In this document: piece by piece, positions 43,112 to 51,567 of the stretch
Layout: each line of letters opens with the position of its first letter
Position numbering within the stretch: the first letter of the stretch is position 1
Assembly: GCF_900116645.1 (NCBI RefSeq)
Contig: NZ_FPBO01000046.1
Coordinates: 1-59,723 of the forward strand
Origin: Pseudoduganella namucuonensis
GTDB lineage: Bacteria > Pseudomonadota > Gammaproteobacteria > Burkholderiales > Burkholderiaceae_D
Length of the DNA stretch: 59,723 nucleotides
Reading direction: 5' to 3'
Position numbers and translations under genes: made by a program
Notes under the pieces: generated by a model
Seen by the model: the letters and a program-made list of their open reading frames with translations, nothing else
Databases searched by the model: none
Told to the model about the DNA's origin: nothing

Positions 43112-43989
43112 TCCCCCTCCTGACGAGCGCCGGTGTTCCCTCAAATTGAGGGGCTGAACTGCTCCTGGCCACCGGCTTGGCCGTAAAGGTGAATTGCTGG
43201 CGCCGGTAGGTGGGGCGTCACTCTGCGCCGGCGCTGTGGCAGGCCGAATTTACTTTGACAGGACTTTTACGGATTGGCGCCGTCAAGGTGGATTTTGACG
43301 CGTGGTGCGGGCATTTACTTTGACTGCACTTTGACCGAGTGATGCCGGCCAGCACGCGGAATTTGCTTTACCCAGCTTTACCAATCTGCGCTGGTGCCAC
43401 CGCATTTACCTTGACAGCACCTAGACGGATTAGCGTTAACCGGCAAGCCGTTTTCACTCGGGAAGCGAAGCGGTACCGGCGGCGGGCCGTCAAGGTAACC
43501 CGGCATGGCGGCGCGCTGCTGGCCAGCGCCAGCGATTCGTTCCAAGGGTCTGCGTATTGAGCAGACCCGCCACCGGTGTGCAACGTTCGCTGCACACTCC
43601 TCCGCCCGCCACCGACCAGGGCAGCACGAAGGCCAGCGCCTGTGCCGACGAAATTCGTTGTCACACGCCGGCGTCAGCCATCGATACGCAAACTGGCGCC
43701 GGTGGCGTCGATGCGCTCGACACCATCATGTCCGCCAGCACCAGCGCGCCGCCACGCGTGCAGGTCCAGACCGTCAGTTTGGCGCAGCCCATGCACCAGG
43801 ACCAGGACGCCCGCCTGTTCCATTGCGGCGCCAGGTGGCACGGCCGTCATGGTCAAGTCCGAAAGTCGGACATCGCTGCTGAGGCTGGCATTTGAGACTG
43901 CTGGCGCTGGTCAGCGGTAACCGCATGAATTTTGGAACTTCTTTCTGCTCCAGGCGATGTTAAGCTGCGCGCATATATGGGAGGTAAGA
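43112..43989. other. Long gap with degenerate direct repeats
   Basis: 878 bases with no convincing gene; several open frames exist on both strands but have poor composition. Four degenerate units beginning AATTTACTTTGACA (43247), CATTTACTTTGACT (43312), AATTTGCTTTACC (43360) and CATTTACCTTGACA (43403), each followed by a GCACTTTGACCGA-like block, lie in its first half. The rest (43440-43960) shows nothing identifiable. Confidence 0.6.
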
Positions 43990-44508
43990 ATGGGTGAACA
44001 AGTAGTTGATTGGATGAGAGCGTTAGAGCGCGCAGATTGGATAGCGCTGGGCGCCTTGGGGGTATCTGTAGTCTCCGCCCTTTATTCAAGTCGGTCATGG
44101 CGTGAAGATCGGAAAGCAAACGGACTCACAGTCCTTGTGAAGCAGCAGGAAATTTATGATGGTTTCTGTGCCCTGCACAATTACATGGTGATGGTTGGAC
44201 GTTCTGCCTCCATGGAGGAGGTAAGAAAGTTCTATTACTTCAAAGGGATAGCACGCGTGTATCTACCGGATTCCATAGCGAAGGACATTGAAAAATATTT
44301 CGACGCCTGCTTCGAGCTTGCAGATGCTTACAGTGCCACAAGGCCATCGTTGCCGGCCCGTGAGCAGCGCGTAGATGAAGCTGCAGAGGTAGAGGAGGAT
44401 ATCGGTAAGACTCTAGGGGAGCGCCTCATCACTGTATTGAGAGAGTCCAGCAGCTATAGAGCGCCGTGGTACGAGCGCTGCGGGAAATTTTTGACCAGAT
44501 TAGTCTGA
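43990..44508 (+). CDS. Membrane-anchored hypothetical protein (element cargo)
   Basis: 172 residues from ATG 43990, with GGGAGG in front; the frame is open further upstream (43957) without support. A TM segment near residues 17-36 (DWIALGALGVSVVSALYSSR) is followed by a basic stretch and a helical cytoplasmic domain. Lower GC than the replication genes. Last gene before the right end, the usual place for cargo such as defence genes. No family recognised. Confidence 0.65.
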   Translation: MGEQVVDWMRALERADWIALGALGVSVVSALYSSRSWREDRKANGLTVLVKQQEIYDGFCALHNYMVMVGRSASMEEVRKFYYFKGIARVYLPDSIAKDIEKYFDACFELADAYSATRPSLPAREQRVDEAAEVEEDIGKTLGERLITVLRESSSYRAPWYERCGKFLTRLV

Positions 44509-44580
44509 TAGTCGCTGCGCAGAAACGGCTGTGCCGTCGACGTATACGGGGGCGCAAAACCTGGACAGTTTGATCTTTTA

Positions 44581-44598
44581 GTACACAGGTAAGTACAC
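44581..44598. promoter_or_regulatory. GTACAC pair near right end (right arm sites)
   Basis: TTAGTACACAGGT with GTACAC at 44581 and 44593, 12 bp apart as in the left pair (31948/31960). TTAGTACACAGGT also reads on the minus strand at about 31983-31995. The match between the two ends supports integrase binding. Confidence 0.6.
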
Positions 44599-44656
44599 AA
44601 AACAGCCGAGTTTTGCGTAGATCCTGCTGTTAAAGGTGGTATGGCGAGTCACAAGC

Positions 44657-44672
44657 TTCTGTATCGAAATAG
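44657..44672 (+). other. attR candidate
   Basis: TTCTGTATCGAAATAG repeats the mnmE end (TTCTGTATCGGAAAATAG) with two bases missing; ten bases are identical. It marks the right boundary after the last element gene. Confidence 0.65.
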
Positions 44673-44925
44673 GGGCGCTTCCTATCGCTCCAGCCCTTTC
44701 CATTTAAAAATTTTTCTTCGCTCTGGGCACCTGAAAAAATAGCGGTTTTGTGTGCGTGAACACACACAAAGCCCGTAATCACGCCGCTTCAATCCTGCTA
44801 TCATGGGTTCAGGCAATACCGAAATTTGCCTTGCAGGAACGCCGGATTTGATGCCGCTCATGCCGCGTGATTCCTGCGGACGTAACCTTGCTGTACGCCG
44901 TATGTGCTGTCTGAAAGGGGAAATC

Positions 44926-45120
44926 GTGGAGCCGCTACAGAACAATCCGCCCGACGATGCAACGAACGTCTCGCCGCCGATGCGGCGCCTGGATACGCGC
45001 CAGTCGCTGCAGCCAAAAGGCTTTTGCTGGTACTGCGACAAGCCGGTGGACAACGTGCGCCGCTTCTGCGGCAAGGAATGCCACGACGCGTTCGACGAGG
45101 AAGACGAGTTCACGCGCTGA
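44926..45120 (+). CDS. Small zinc-ribbon-like protein
   Basis: 64 residues from GTG 44926 (AAAGGGG in front); an upstream frame to 44803 is open but less likely. Two CxxC-type pairs, FCWYCDKPVDNVRRFCGKEC, then an acidic tail, suggest a structural zinc. Unknown function; it lies immediately outside the element. Confidence 0.6.
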   Translation: MEPLQNNPPDDATNVSPPMRRLDTRQSLQPKGFCWYCDKPVDNVRRFCGKECHDAFDEEDEFTR

Positions 45121-45145
45121 GCCGCGCGCGCCGACCAACCAGTGA

Positions 45146-45742
45146 TTACGCCAGCGCCGGCCGCAACGCGGCCAGCGCCGATTCAAAGTCATACTGATGG
45201 GCCGCCGACGCCACTTCCTGGAAGCGGTCGACGCCCAGGCAGGCCGCCAGCGCGGTGGCCGACCGCTCCAGCACATCGATCGCCTCGCCATCCCCCTCGT
45301 CGAGTAATTCCGCCAATCGCGCCAGCAGTTCGCGCGTCGCCGGTTCCTCGGCCCGCGGCGGCGCGGCCGCCGTTCCGGCGCCGTCCACTTCCCTCAAATA
45401 AGCGTCCGCCGCCGCCAGCAGCGCGGCCATGGCGCCGTCCAGCAGGGCCAGCGCGTCCCCGTCGAGGCAGGCCTCCGCGCCGGACGCGAACTCCCGCACT
45501 TCCCGTCCGCCCACCATGGCGGCCGCGCCCTTCAAGCCATGCAGGCGGCACAGCGCCGCCTCGCGGTCGCCGCGCGCCAGCGACTGGCGCACCTCGTCCA
45601 TGGCATGCTGGTGGTCGTTGCGGAAGCGGCGCAGCAGTTGGCGGTACAGCGCGTGGTCGCCCATCAGGCGGTCCAGGCCCTCCACCGTGTCGAGGATGTG
45701 CTGTTGCGACGCCGGGGCGCCAAGGTCGGCGGGTGCTGTCAT
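45146..45742 (-). CDS. Hpt-domain phosphotransfer protein
   Basis: 198 residues from ATG 45742; a TTG nine codons upstream is an alternative. Hpt helix with the phosphorylatable His68 in CRLHGLKGAAAMVG, then a second helical half. Relays phosphate between a hybrid sensor kinase and a response regulator; no partner gene is adjacent. Confidence 0.8.
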   Translation of the reverse strand: MTAPADLGAPASQQHILDTVEGLDRLMGDHALYRQLLRRFRNDHQHAMDEVRQSLARGDREAALCRLHGLKGAAAMVGGREVREFASGAEACLDGDALALLDGAMAALLAAADAYLREVDGAGTAAAPPRAEEPATRELLARLAELLDEGDGEAIDVLERSATALAACLGVDRFQEVASAAHQYDFESALAALRPALA

Positions 45743-45818
45743 CGCCAGTCTCGTGGAAGAGCTGTCCAAGACAACAAGATAGCAGAGGCTGGGCCGCTTG
45801 GGCGCGCGACCCAGGCGA

Positions 45819-46778
45819 TTATTTGGTCGTGAAGGACCAGTTGCGGGCGACCGCCACGCCGTCCACCGTGCCGACGAAGCTGACGTCGTAGATGGTGTTG
45901 GTTTTCAGCACAGTCAGCGGGATGATGGCGGCCGCGCTTTCCGGCGTTTCGCTGTCGCCGCCATGGGCCAGCGGGCGCACCGCCAGGTCCGCGCCGCCGC
46001 GCGGCCGCACGGTGAAGCTGTTCACGAGCAGGTTTTGCCCGAGGTTGGCGTGCACGCTGATCGGGTAGCCGACCTCGTTCTGGTTGGGCACGGGATCGGG
46101 CGATTCGGTGTCGCTGAAGAAGTTCAGCGGCACCCGGGTCTGGCCGGTGGCCGGATAGGTCGCCACGCTGCCGCGCGCCACGCCGGCGCCGCGGCCGTTG
46201 TTGGTGGCGAAGTCCGCCGTGAAATAGGTGTAAGTGCTGCCCGTCGCCACGCCGGTGCCGATCTCGCGGAACACCGGTTCCATGATGACGAAGCGGTGGT
46301 AGATCGCGCCGATCAATTCCTCCGCGTGGTAGAAGCCGGAGGTTTGTCCGGCCGCCGAGATCACCTCGCCGATGGCGTAGGAGCCGGTCAGCGTGTAGCG
46401 CGCGGCGGTCAGGCGGGCCAGCAGGTTTGCGCCGGTGAAGCCGGTCTTGCCGGCGGTCTGCTCGTGGGCGATGACGTTGTTGGCGCGCATGTAGCTCGAG
46501 TGGCCCAGCGCCGCCGTGTCGATCAGGCTGTTGCGCGCCAGGGCCGTCAGGCCGGCCTGCTGGCGGCGGTAGTTGAACCAGTTGACGCCGTCCGTCGCGG
46601 TGTTGCCCGTCAGCGTGGGCGCGCCCGGCTCCGGCGTCGTGGTGGCCGGGCTGGCCGGCGTGACCGGCGTGACGGCGGAATTGCTGGCGCTGTCTTTTTC
46701 GCCGCCGCCGCAAGCGGTCAGCAGGGCGGCCAGCAGCGCGATGGCGGACGCGTTCCAGCGTGCGTTCAAGGTGCTCAT
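45819..46778 (-). CDS. CAP (SCP/PR-1)-domain lipoprotein
   Basis: 319 residues. Lipoprotein signal with lipobox (ALLAALLTAC), a Pro/Thr linker, CAP domain (about 60-190: WFNYRRQQAGLTALARNSLIDTAALGHSSYMRANNVIAHEQ, GEVIS, YHRFVIMEPVFREIGTG) and a C-terminal beta domain (about 230-319). Secreted or surface-anchored protein of unknown biochemical role. Confidence 0.85.
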   Translation of the reverse strand: MSTLNARWNASAIALLAALLTACGGGEKDSASNSAVTPVTPASPATTTPEPGAPTLTGNTATDGVNWFNYRRQQAGLTALARNSLIDTAALGHSSYMRANNVIAHEQTAGKTGFTGANLLARLTAARYTLTGSYAIGEVISAAGQTSGFYHAEELIGAIYHRFVIMEPVFREIGTGVATGSTYTYFTADFATNNGRGAGVARGSVATYPATGQTRVPLNFFSDTESPDPVPNQNEVGYPISVHANLGQNLLVNSFTVRPRGGADLAVRPLAHGGDSETPESAAAIIPLTVLKTNTIYDVSFVGTVDGVAVARNWSFTTK

Positions 46779-46943
46779 GATGTGTCCCTTCGGCGGCGTG
46801 TTTCCCGTTTCGATTCTATGCCAGTTTCTGGCGAGGGCGACGCTGCTTACAAAAGTTACACATGACGCAAGCCAAGGAAGCGCGGCGCGGCCGGCTGGTG
46901 CCGCTGTAGAATACGTTTTCGCCAACCTTGTTAACCCACAACG

Positions 46944-47729
46944 ATGACCCCACCGAAGAAGCGCCTGCAGCGCGCCAAGTTCGCCTTGCCCAGCTTTGTC
47001 ACCCTGTTGTCGATCGCCTGCGGCTTCGGCAGCATCGTGATCTCGGTGGACAACGCCTACATCGGCAGCGCGCGCGACTACCAGATGGCCGCCGCGCTGC
47101 TGGTGCTGGCCGGGGTGTTCGACGCGCTGGACGGCTTCGTGGCGCGCGCCACCGGCACCAGTTCGGAATTCGGCGTGCAGCTCGACTCGATCGCCGACGT
47201 GATGAATTTCGGTTGCGCGCCGGCGGTGCTGCTGTATTGCTATGGCTTCGTGCAGCTGGGGCACGAGCACGCCACCCTGCTGCGGGTGGGCGGCATCGCC
47301 AGTTTCGTGTTCGTCGCTTGCGGCGCGCTGCGCCTGGCGCGCTTCAACGTGAACGTGGGGCGCACGGACCCGCGCTATTTCGTCGGCATGCCGATCACCG
47401 CCGGCGCGGCCTGCGTGGCGTCGGTGGTGGTGGCGTGGCCGCGGCCGGCCACGGACACGCTGCACGGCTACCTGGTGGTGGCGTTGCTGCTGGTGGTGGG
47501 CAGCCTGATGGTGTCCACCATCCGCTTCCCCAGTTCCAAGCAGAAGAAGAGCTGGGGCGCGCTGGCCGTGCTGCTGCTGTGCATAGGCTTGTTCGTGTGG
47601 CTCACCACGGCGTTCTTCGCGCTGTTCTTCGTGGTGTATGTGGTGTTGACGCTGGCGCTCAACCTGGCGTGGCGCTATGGCTGGAAGGGCGTCGCGCCGC
47701 CGCGGGTGTACGGCGACGAGACCCTTTAA
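46944..47729 (+). CDS. pssA: CDP-diacylglycerol-serine O-phosphatidyltransferase
   Basis: 261 residues, multi-TM. The CDP-alcohol phosphatidyltransferase motif is complete: D63-G64...A67-R68...G77...D81...D85 in DALDGFVARATGTSSEFGVQ and following DSIAD. Makes phosphatidylserine, precursor of phosphatidylethanolamine. Stop codon meets repeat copy 4. Confidence 0.93.
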   Translation: MTPPKKRLQRAKFALPSFVTLLSIACGFGSIVISVDNAYIGSARDYQMAAALLVLAGVFDALDGFVARATGTSSEFGVQLDSIADVMNFGCAPAVLLYCYGFVQLGHEHATLLRVGGIASFVFVACGALRLARFNVNVGRTDPRYFVGMPITAGAACVASVVVAWPRPATDTLHGYLVVALLLVVGSLMVSTIRFPSSKQKKSWGALAVLLLCIGLFVWLTTAFFALFFVVYVVLTLALNLAWRYGWKGVAPPRVYGDETL

Positions 47730-47790
47730 ACCAACAGCGGAATCAGGGGTCAGACCCGCCGGGTCCGACCCCAGCCCTTGCCGCTGGTTT
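47728..47790. repeat. Nested palindrome between convergent genes (repeat copy 4)
   Basis: AAACCAACAGCGG arm, GGGGTCAGACCC (47746-47757), GCC, GGGTCCGACCCC, then CCGCTGGTTT. It occupies exactly the gap between the pssA stop and the aldo/keto reductase stop, as a bidirectional terminator would. Confidence 0.85.
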
Positions 47791-48716
47791 CAGGCCACCT
47801 CGTGCCCGCGCGCGGCGCGCAGGATCTCGAACCACTGGCTCCGGCTGAGCGTGAATTCGGTGGCCTCCACCGCCTCGGCGATGGCCGCGATGCGCCCGCT
47901 GCCCGTCAGCGGCACCGGACGGCAGGGCAGTTGCATGATCCACGCGAACACCACCGAGGCGAACGGCCGTTGCAGCTCGTCGGCGATGCGCCGCGTCACC
48001 GCGCGCACGCGCTCGCCCGCCGCGTCGCCGCCCTTGAACAAACTTCCCCCGCCCAGCGGCGACCAGATCATCGGCGCCACGCCCAGGTCCTGCAGGCCGT
48101 CGAAGGTCTCGTCGAACATCGGCGCCACGTGCAGCGGCGAGAACTCCACCTGGTTGGTGGCCAGCGCGATGCGGCGGTTCAGCGCCTCGAACTGGTGGCG
48201 GCTGAAGTTGGACACGCCGAAGTGCCGCACCTTGCCTTCCGCGCGCAGCCGTTCGAAGGCGGCGGCGATCTCGTCGAAATCCATCAGCGGGTCGGGACGG
48301 TGTATCAGCAGCAGGTCCAGGTGATCGGTGCGCAGCTGGCGCAGCGAGTTCTCCACCGACGCCGCGATGTGCGCCGACGTGGTGTCGTAATGCTGGATGG
48401 TGTGCTCCGGACGGCTGCCGGACAGCAGCTTGATGCCGCACTTGCTGACGATCTGCATGCGCCCGCGCAGCGACGGCTTCAGCGCCAGCGCCTCGCCGAA
48501 CAACGCCTCCACGCCGTAGCCGCCGTAGATGTCGGCATGGTCGAAGCTGCTCACCCCCATCTCCAGGCATTGCTCGATGAAGGCCAGGCGCTGCGCCGGC
48601 GCCATGTCCCATTCCGTCATGCGCCACATGCCGGCTACGATGCGTGAAAGCCCCAGGCCGCCGGCGTTGGTGGTCACGGTGGGGCAGGACAGGTCGGTGC
48701 GGTGGACGGTGCTCAT
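47790..48716 (-). CDS. Aldo/keto reductase (YdhF-like)
   Basis: 308 residues from ATG 48716. Family marks: SRIVAGMWRMTEWDM, FDHADIYGGYGVEALFGEAL (catalytic Asp, Tyr), IVSKCGI, DLLLIHRPDPLMD (His), VRHFGVSNF and the C-terminal PLTGSGR NADPH-binding segment. NADPH-dependent carbonyl reductase; substrate unknown. Confidence 0.92.
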   Translation of the reverse strand: MSTVHRTDLSCPTVTTNAGGLGLSRIVAGMWRMTEWDMAPAQRLAFIEQCLEMGVSSFDHADIYGGYGVEALFGEALALKPSLRGRMQIVSKCGIKLLSGSRPEHTIQHYDTTSAHIAASVENSLRQLRTDHLDLLLIHRPDPLMDFDEIAAAFERLRAEGKVRHFGVSNFSRHQFEALNRRIALATNQVEFSPLHVAPMFDETFDGLQDLGVAPMIWSPLGGGSLFKGGDAAGERVRAVTRRIADELQRPFASVVFAWIMQLPCRPVPLTGSGRIAAIAEAVEATEFTLSRSQWFEILRAARGHEVA

Positions 48717-48911
48717 ACGGGGCTCTCGGGCTGGTTTGTGGAACCGGTTTGAATCCGGTAAAGCGCTGATTATAAAGTGGAAATGCGGCATGTGTCCGCT
48801 TTCGCAACAATGCTGAAAATTTCAGCAGCCCGGGGCTTTTTTTGCCGTCTTTCAATGTATGATGAGTAAGAAAATTGCCACTTGGAAGTGCAGCCGCAAG
48901 GAGACCTGGTC

Positions 48912-50273
48912 GTGGGCTTGCTATCTTTTTTGTCGCGAAAGACGGACCAGGAAGCGTCCGCTCCAGCCCCCCTGGCGCGCGCGCCGGTGCCCACCGCCGC
49001 GCCGTCCGCCGCGCCCGTGCCCGAGCCGCCCGGCGCGGACCGGCTCAGCTTCGCCGACGCGGACGCCATGCTGTGGCGGGAGGAAATCGTCGACAAGAAG
49101 CACCGCCTGTGCGGCTACCGTTTCAGCTTCAAGGGCAGCGGCCAGCGCGCCGCGCCGGCCGAATGGGAATTCTTCGAGGCGCTGAAGGCGGCCGACCTGC
49201 CGGCCTTCGCCGAGCGCCGCATCGCCGTGATCCCGGTTTCCATCGAGGCCATCGACGCCGGCCACCACCTGGCGCTGGCCACCCCCAACAGCATGTTCCT
49301 GATCGACCGCCGCCAGGCCGCGCTGCCGCCGGAGCAACTGGCGGGCAGGCTGCTGGCGCTGCGCGCGGCCGGCTGCAAGACCGCGCTGCGCGGCGCCACC
49401 CTGGCGCCGGAGGACGCGCCGCTGCTGGCCGCCTGCGACGCCGCCTTCCTCGACCTGTCGGATTGCTCGCTGCCGCAGTTCCAGTCCTTCATGCGCCAGT
49501 TGCGCGCGGCCTGGCCGGCGCTGGGAATCGCCGTCGAGAGCGTGAACAGCTGGGATGAGCAGCGCATGTGCCTGGCGTGGGGCTGCGACTTTTGCCTGGG
49601 CCACTTCCTCTCCACCACCGACGCGGTGGACGCGGAAGCCAAGATAGACCAGGGCCGGCTGACCTCGATCGAGCTGCTGAACCTGCTGCGCACCGACGCC
49701 GAGGTCGCCGAACTGGTCGACGTGGCCAAGCAGGACCCCGGCCTGGCCTTCCATGTGCTGAAGTGGGCCAACGCGCCCAGCACGGGCCATCACACGGTCA
49801 TCACCAGCCTGAAGGAGGCGATCATCGTGCTGGGCCGCGGCAATCTGTACCGCTGGCTGACGGTGTCGATGTTCCGCCTGGGCAGCACCCATGCGCGCGA
49901 CGAGGCGCTGCTGGAGGTGGCGCTGGGGCGGGCGCGCTTCCTGGAGATCGCGGGGGAGGACATCCCGCAGGCGGCGCGCGACGAATTGTTCCTGGTGGGG
50001 CTGCTGTCGCTGTTCGACATCCTGCTGGGCATGCCGATGGCGGCCATCCTGGACAAGATGCATCTGTCTGAGGAGATCAGGGAGGTGCTGCTGCGCAGCG
50101 GCGGGGAGTATGGACCGTATCTGATGCTGGCGCTGCTGCTGGAGCGCGGCCAGGTGGGCCGCGCCGCCGAGCTGGCGCTGGAGATGGGCATAGCTCCCGA
50201 TACCCTGGGCGCCACCCGGGACAGCGCCTTCGAGTGGGCGCAGGAGGCCCTGCACCACTCGTTGAGCGAATAG
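48912..50273 (+). CDS. Degenerate EAL plus HDOD signalling protein
   Basis: 453 residues from GTG 48912, with AAGGAG 8 bases upstream. N-terminal half is an EAL-like fold without the EAL catalytic signature (IVDKKHRLCGYRFSF, ...GIAVESVNSWDEQRMCLAWGCDFCLGHFLS); C-terminal half is an HDOD domain (SIELLNLLRTDAEVAELVDVAKQDPGLAFHVLKWANA..., ITSLKEAIIVLGRGNLYRWL). Such YuxH-like proteins act in regulation of motility or c-di-GMP pathways; no enzymatic turnover expected. Confidence 0.85.
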   Translation: MGLLSFLSRKTDQEASAPAPLARAPVPTAAPSAAPVPEPPGADRLSFADADAMLWREEIVDKKHRLCGYRFSFKGSGQRAAPAEWEFFEALKAADLPAFAERRIAVIPVSIEAIDAGHHLALATPNSMFLIDRRQAALPPEQLAGRLLALRAAGCKTALRGATLAPEDAPLLAACDAAFLDLSDCSLPQFQSFMRQLRAAWPALGIAVESVNSWDEQRMCLAWGCDFCLGHFLSTTDAVDAEAKIDQGRLTSIELLNLLRTDAEVAELVDVAKQDPGLAFHVLKWANAPSTGHHTVITSLKEAIIVLGRGNLYRWLTVSMFRLGSTHARDEALLEVALGRARFLEIAGEDIPQAARDELFLVGLLSLFDILLGMPMAAILDKMHLSEEIREVLLRSGGEYGPYLMLALLLERGQVGRAAELALEMGIAPDTLGATRDSAFEWAQEALHHSLSE

Positions 50274-50283
50274 GCCCGCGGCC

Positions 50284-50373
50284 TAAACCGGGGACAGACC
50301 CGCGACCTGGGACGCGTGCCTATGCGTTGACTTGTGGCGCGGTGGGTCTGTCCCCTGGTTCCGCTGTTGGTTT
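50284..50373. repeat. Long-looped palindrome between convergent genes (repeat copy 5)
   Basis: AAACCGGGGACAGACC (50284-50299) pairs with the GGGTCTGTCCCC block near 50344-50355 around an approximately 44-bp central loop, then an AAACCA-type outer arm (TTGGTTT). Variant of the family with ACAGACCC instead of TCAGACCC, between the HDOD gene and dacC. Confidence 0.7.
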
Positions 50374-51520
50374 ACTTCAGCCAGAGCCGCACGGAGTCCC
50401 ACGCGCGGCCGAAGATCGACGCCTGCGTCACGCCCTCCAGCGCCACCACCGGCAGGTCCAGCATCGGTTTGCCGTCCACCATCATCTTCAGCGAGCCCAC
50501 GCGGGTGTTCTCGGCGAGCGGCGCCACCAGCGGGTCGCGGCGCTCCAGCAGCGGCTTCATCTTGCCGGCCACGCCCTTGGGCACCGTCACCAGCACGTCC
50601 TGCGCGAAGCCGATCTTCACCTTGTTGGACGAGCCCTTCCAGATCTCCGGCGTGTCGATGGCCTGGCCCTTGGAGTACAGCTTCACGGTGTCGAAGTTCT
50701 GGAAGCCCCAGTTCAGCAGCTTCTGGCTTTCGGCCGTGCGCGCGCCGTCGGAGGAGGTGCCCAGCACCACCGAGATCAGGCGGCGCTCGCCGCTGGCGCC
50801 GTTCGGGCGGCGCGCGGAGGCGATCATGCAGTAGCCGGCGGCCTCGGTGTGGCCGGTCTTCATGCCGTCCACGGTCGGGTCCAGCCACAGCAGGCGGTTG
50901 CGGTTGGGCTGGGTGATCTTGTTGTAGGTGAAGCTCTTCACCGAATCGATCTTGTAGAACTGCGGGAAGTCCTTGATCACGTTCTTCGCCAGCACCGACA
51001 AGTCCTGCGCGGTGGAGAAGTTCTCCGGGCTGGGCAGGCCGTGCGGGTTGGCGAAGCGGGTGTTGGTCAGACCCATGCGCTGGGCCTCGCGGTTCATCAG
51101 CGTGACGAAGGTGCCCTCGTCGCCCGCCACCGCCTCGGCCAGGGCCACGGCGGCGTCGTTGCCGGACTGCACCATCAGGCCGTGCAGCAGGTCGTTGATG
51201 GAAACCGGAACGGCCGGGTCGATGAACATCTTGGAGCTGCTGGAATCGACCTTCCAAGCGCGCACGGAGACGTTGACCATCTGGTTGATGTCCAGCTTCT
51301 TGTCGCGCAGGGCCTGGAACGTGACGTAGGCCGTCATGATCTTGGTCAGCGAGGCCGGTTCGATGCGCGCGTTCGGATCCTGCGACGCGATGATCTGGCC
51401 GCTGGTCATGTCCAGCAGCAGCCAGGACTTGGCGGCGATGGTCGGTGCGGGAATGGTCTGGGCGACGGCGGAGGTCAGGAACAGCACGCTGGTGGCGAGT
51501 GCCGCTAGGTATTTTTTCAT
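50372..51520 (-). CDS. D-alanyl-D-alanine carboxypeptidase (PBP5/6 type)
   Basis: 382 residues from ATG 51520. Signal peptide (MKKYLAALATSVLFLTSAVA), SLTK (57-60, nucleophile Ser57), SGN (119-121) and KTG (221-223) motifs, and a C-terminal beta domain with an amphipathic end (FGRAWDSVRLWLK) for membrane attachment. Trims the terminal D-Ala from peptidoglycan stem peptides. Confidence 0.95.
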   Translation of the reverse strand: MKKYLAALATSVLFLTSAVAQTIPAPTIAAKSWLLLDMTSGQIIASQDPNARIEPASLTKIMTAYVTFQALRDKKLDINQMVNVSVRAWKVDSSSSKMFIDPAVPVSINDLLHGLMVQSGNDAAVALAEAVAGDEGTFVTLMNREAQRMGLTNTRFANPHGLPSPENFSTAQDLSVLAKNVIKDFPQFYKIDSVKSFTYNKITQPNRNRLLWLDPTVDGMKTGHTEAAGYCMIASARRPNGASGERRLISVVLGTSSDGARTAESQKLLNWGFQNFDTVKLYSKGQAIDTPEIWKGSSNKVKIGFAQDVLVTVPKGVAGKMKPLLERRDPLVAPLAENTRVGSLKMMVDGKPMLDLPVVALEGVTQASIFGRAWDSVRLWLK

Positions 51521-51567
51521 GGGTGTTTGATGCTCGTGATAAAGAGAATGCGGGACATTATAGGGCT

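Larger units (their letters stand above)
31816..44672. mobile_element. 12.8-kb integrative element in mnmE 3' end
   Basis: Bounded by TTCTGTATCGGAAAATAG (31816-31833) and TTCTGTATCGAAATAG (44657-44672). Contents: P4-type integrase first, then about 15 mostly small genes on the same strand, with a primase-helicase, an SSB-like protein, regulators and repeat arrays. No capsid, terminase, tail, relaxase or T4SS gene is visible. Composition and ATGA/TTGA overlaps indicate one compact transcription unit from about 34919 to 40349. The 3' end of mnmE (thdF/trmE) is the known insertion site of SGI1-family islands. Best described as a satellite-like or autonomous replicating island. Confidence 0.8.

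Noticed and set aside
43505..43920. Overlapping open frames in the 43112-43989 gap
   Set aside because: Several frames of similar length on both strands, no ribosome site and Arg/Pro/Ala-biased composition typical of random GC-rich frames.
31816..44672. Defective prophage with structural genes
   Set aside because: No terminase, portal, capsid, tail, holin or lysin gene can be read; only integration, regulation and replication functions.
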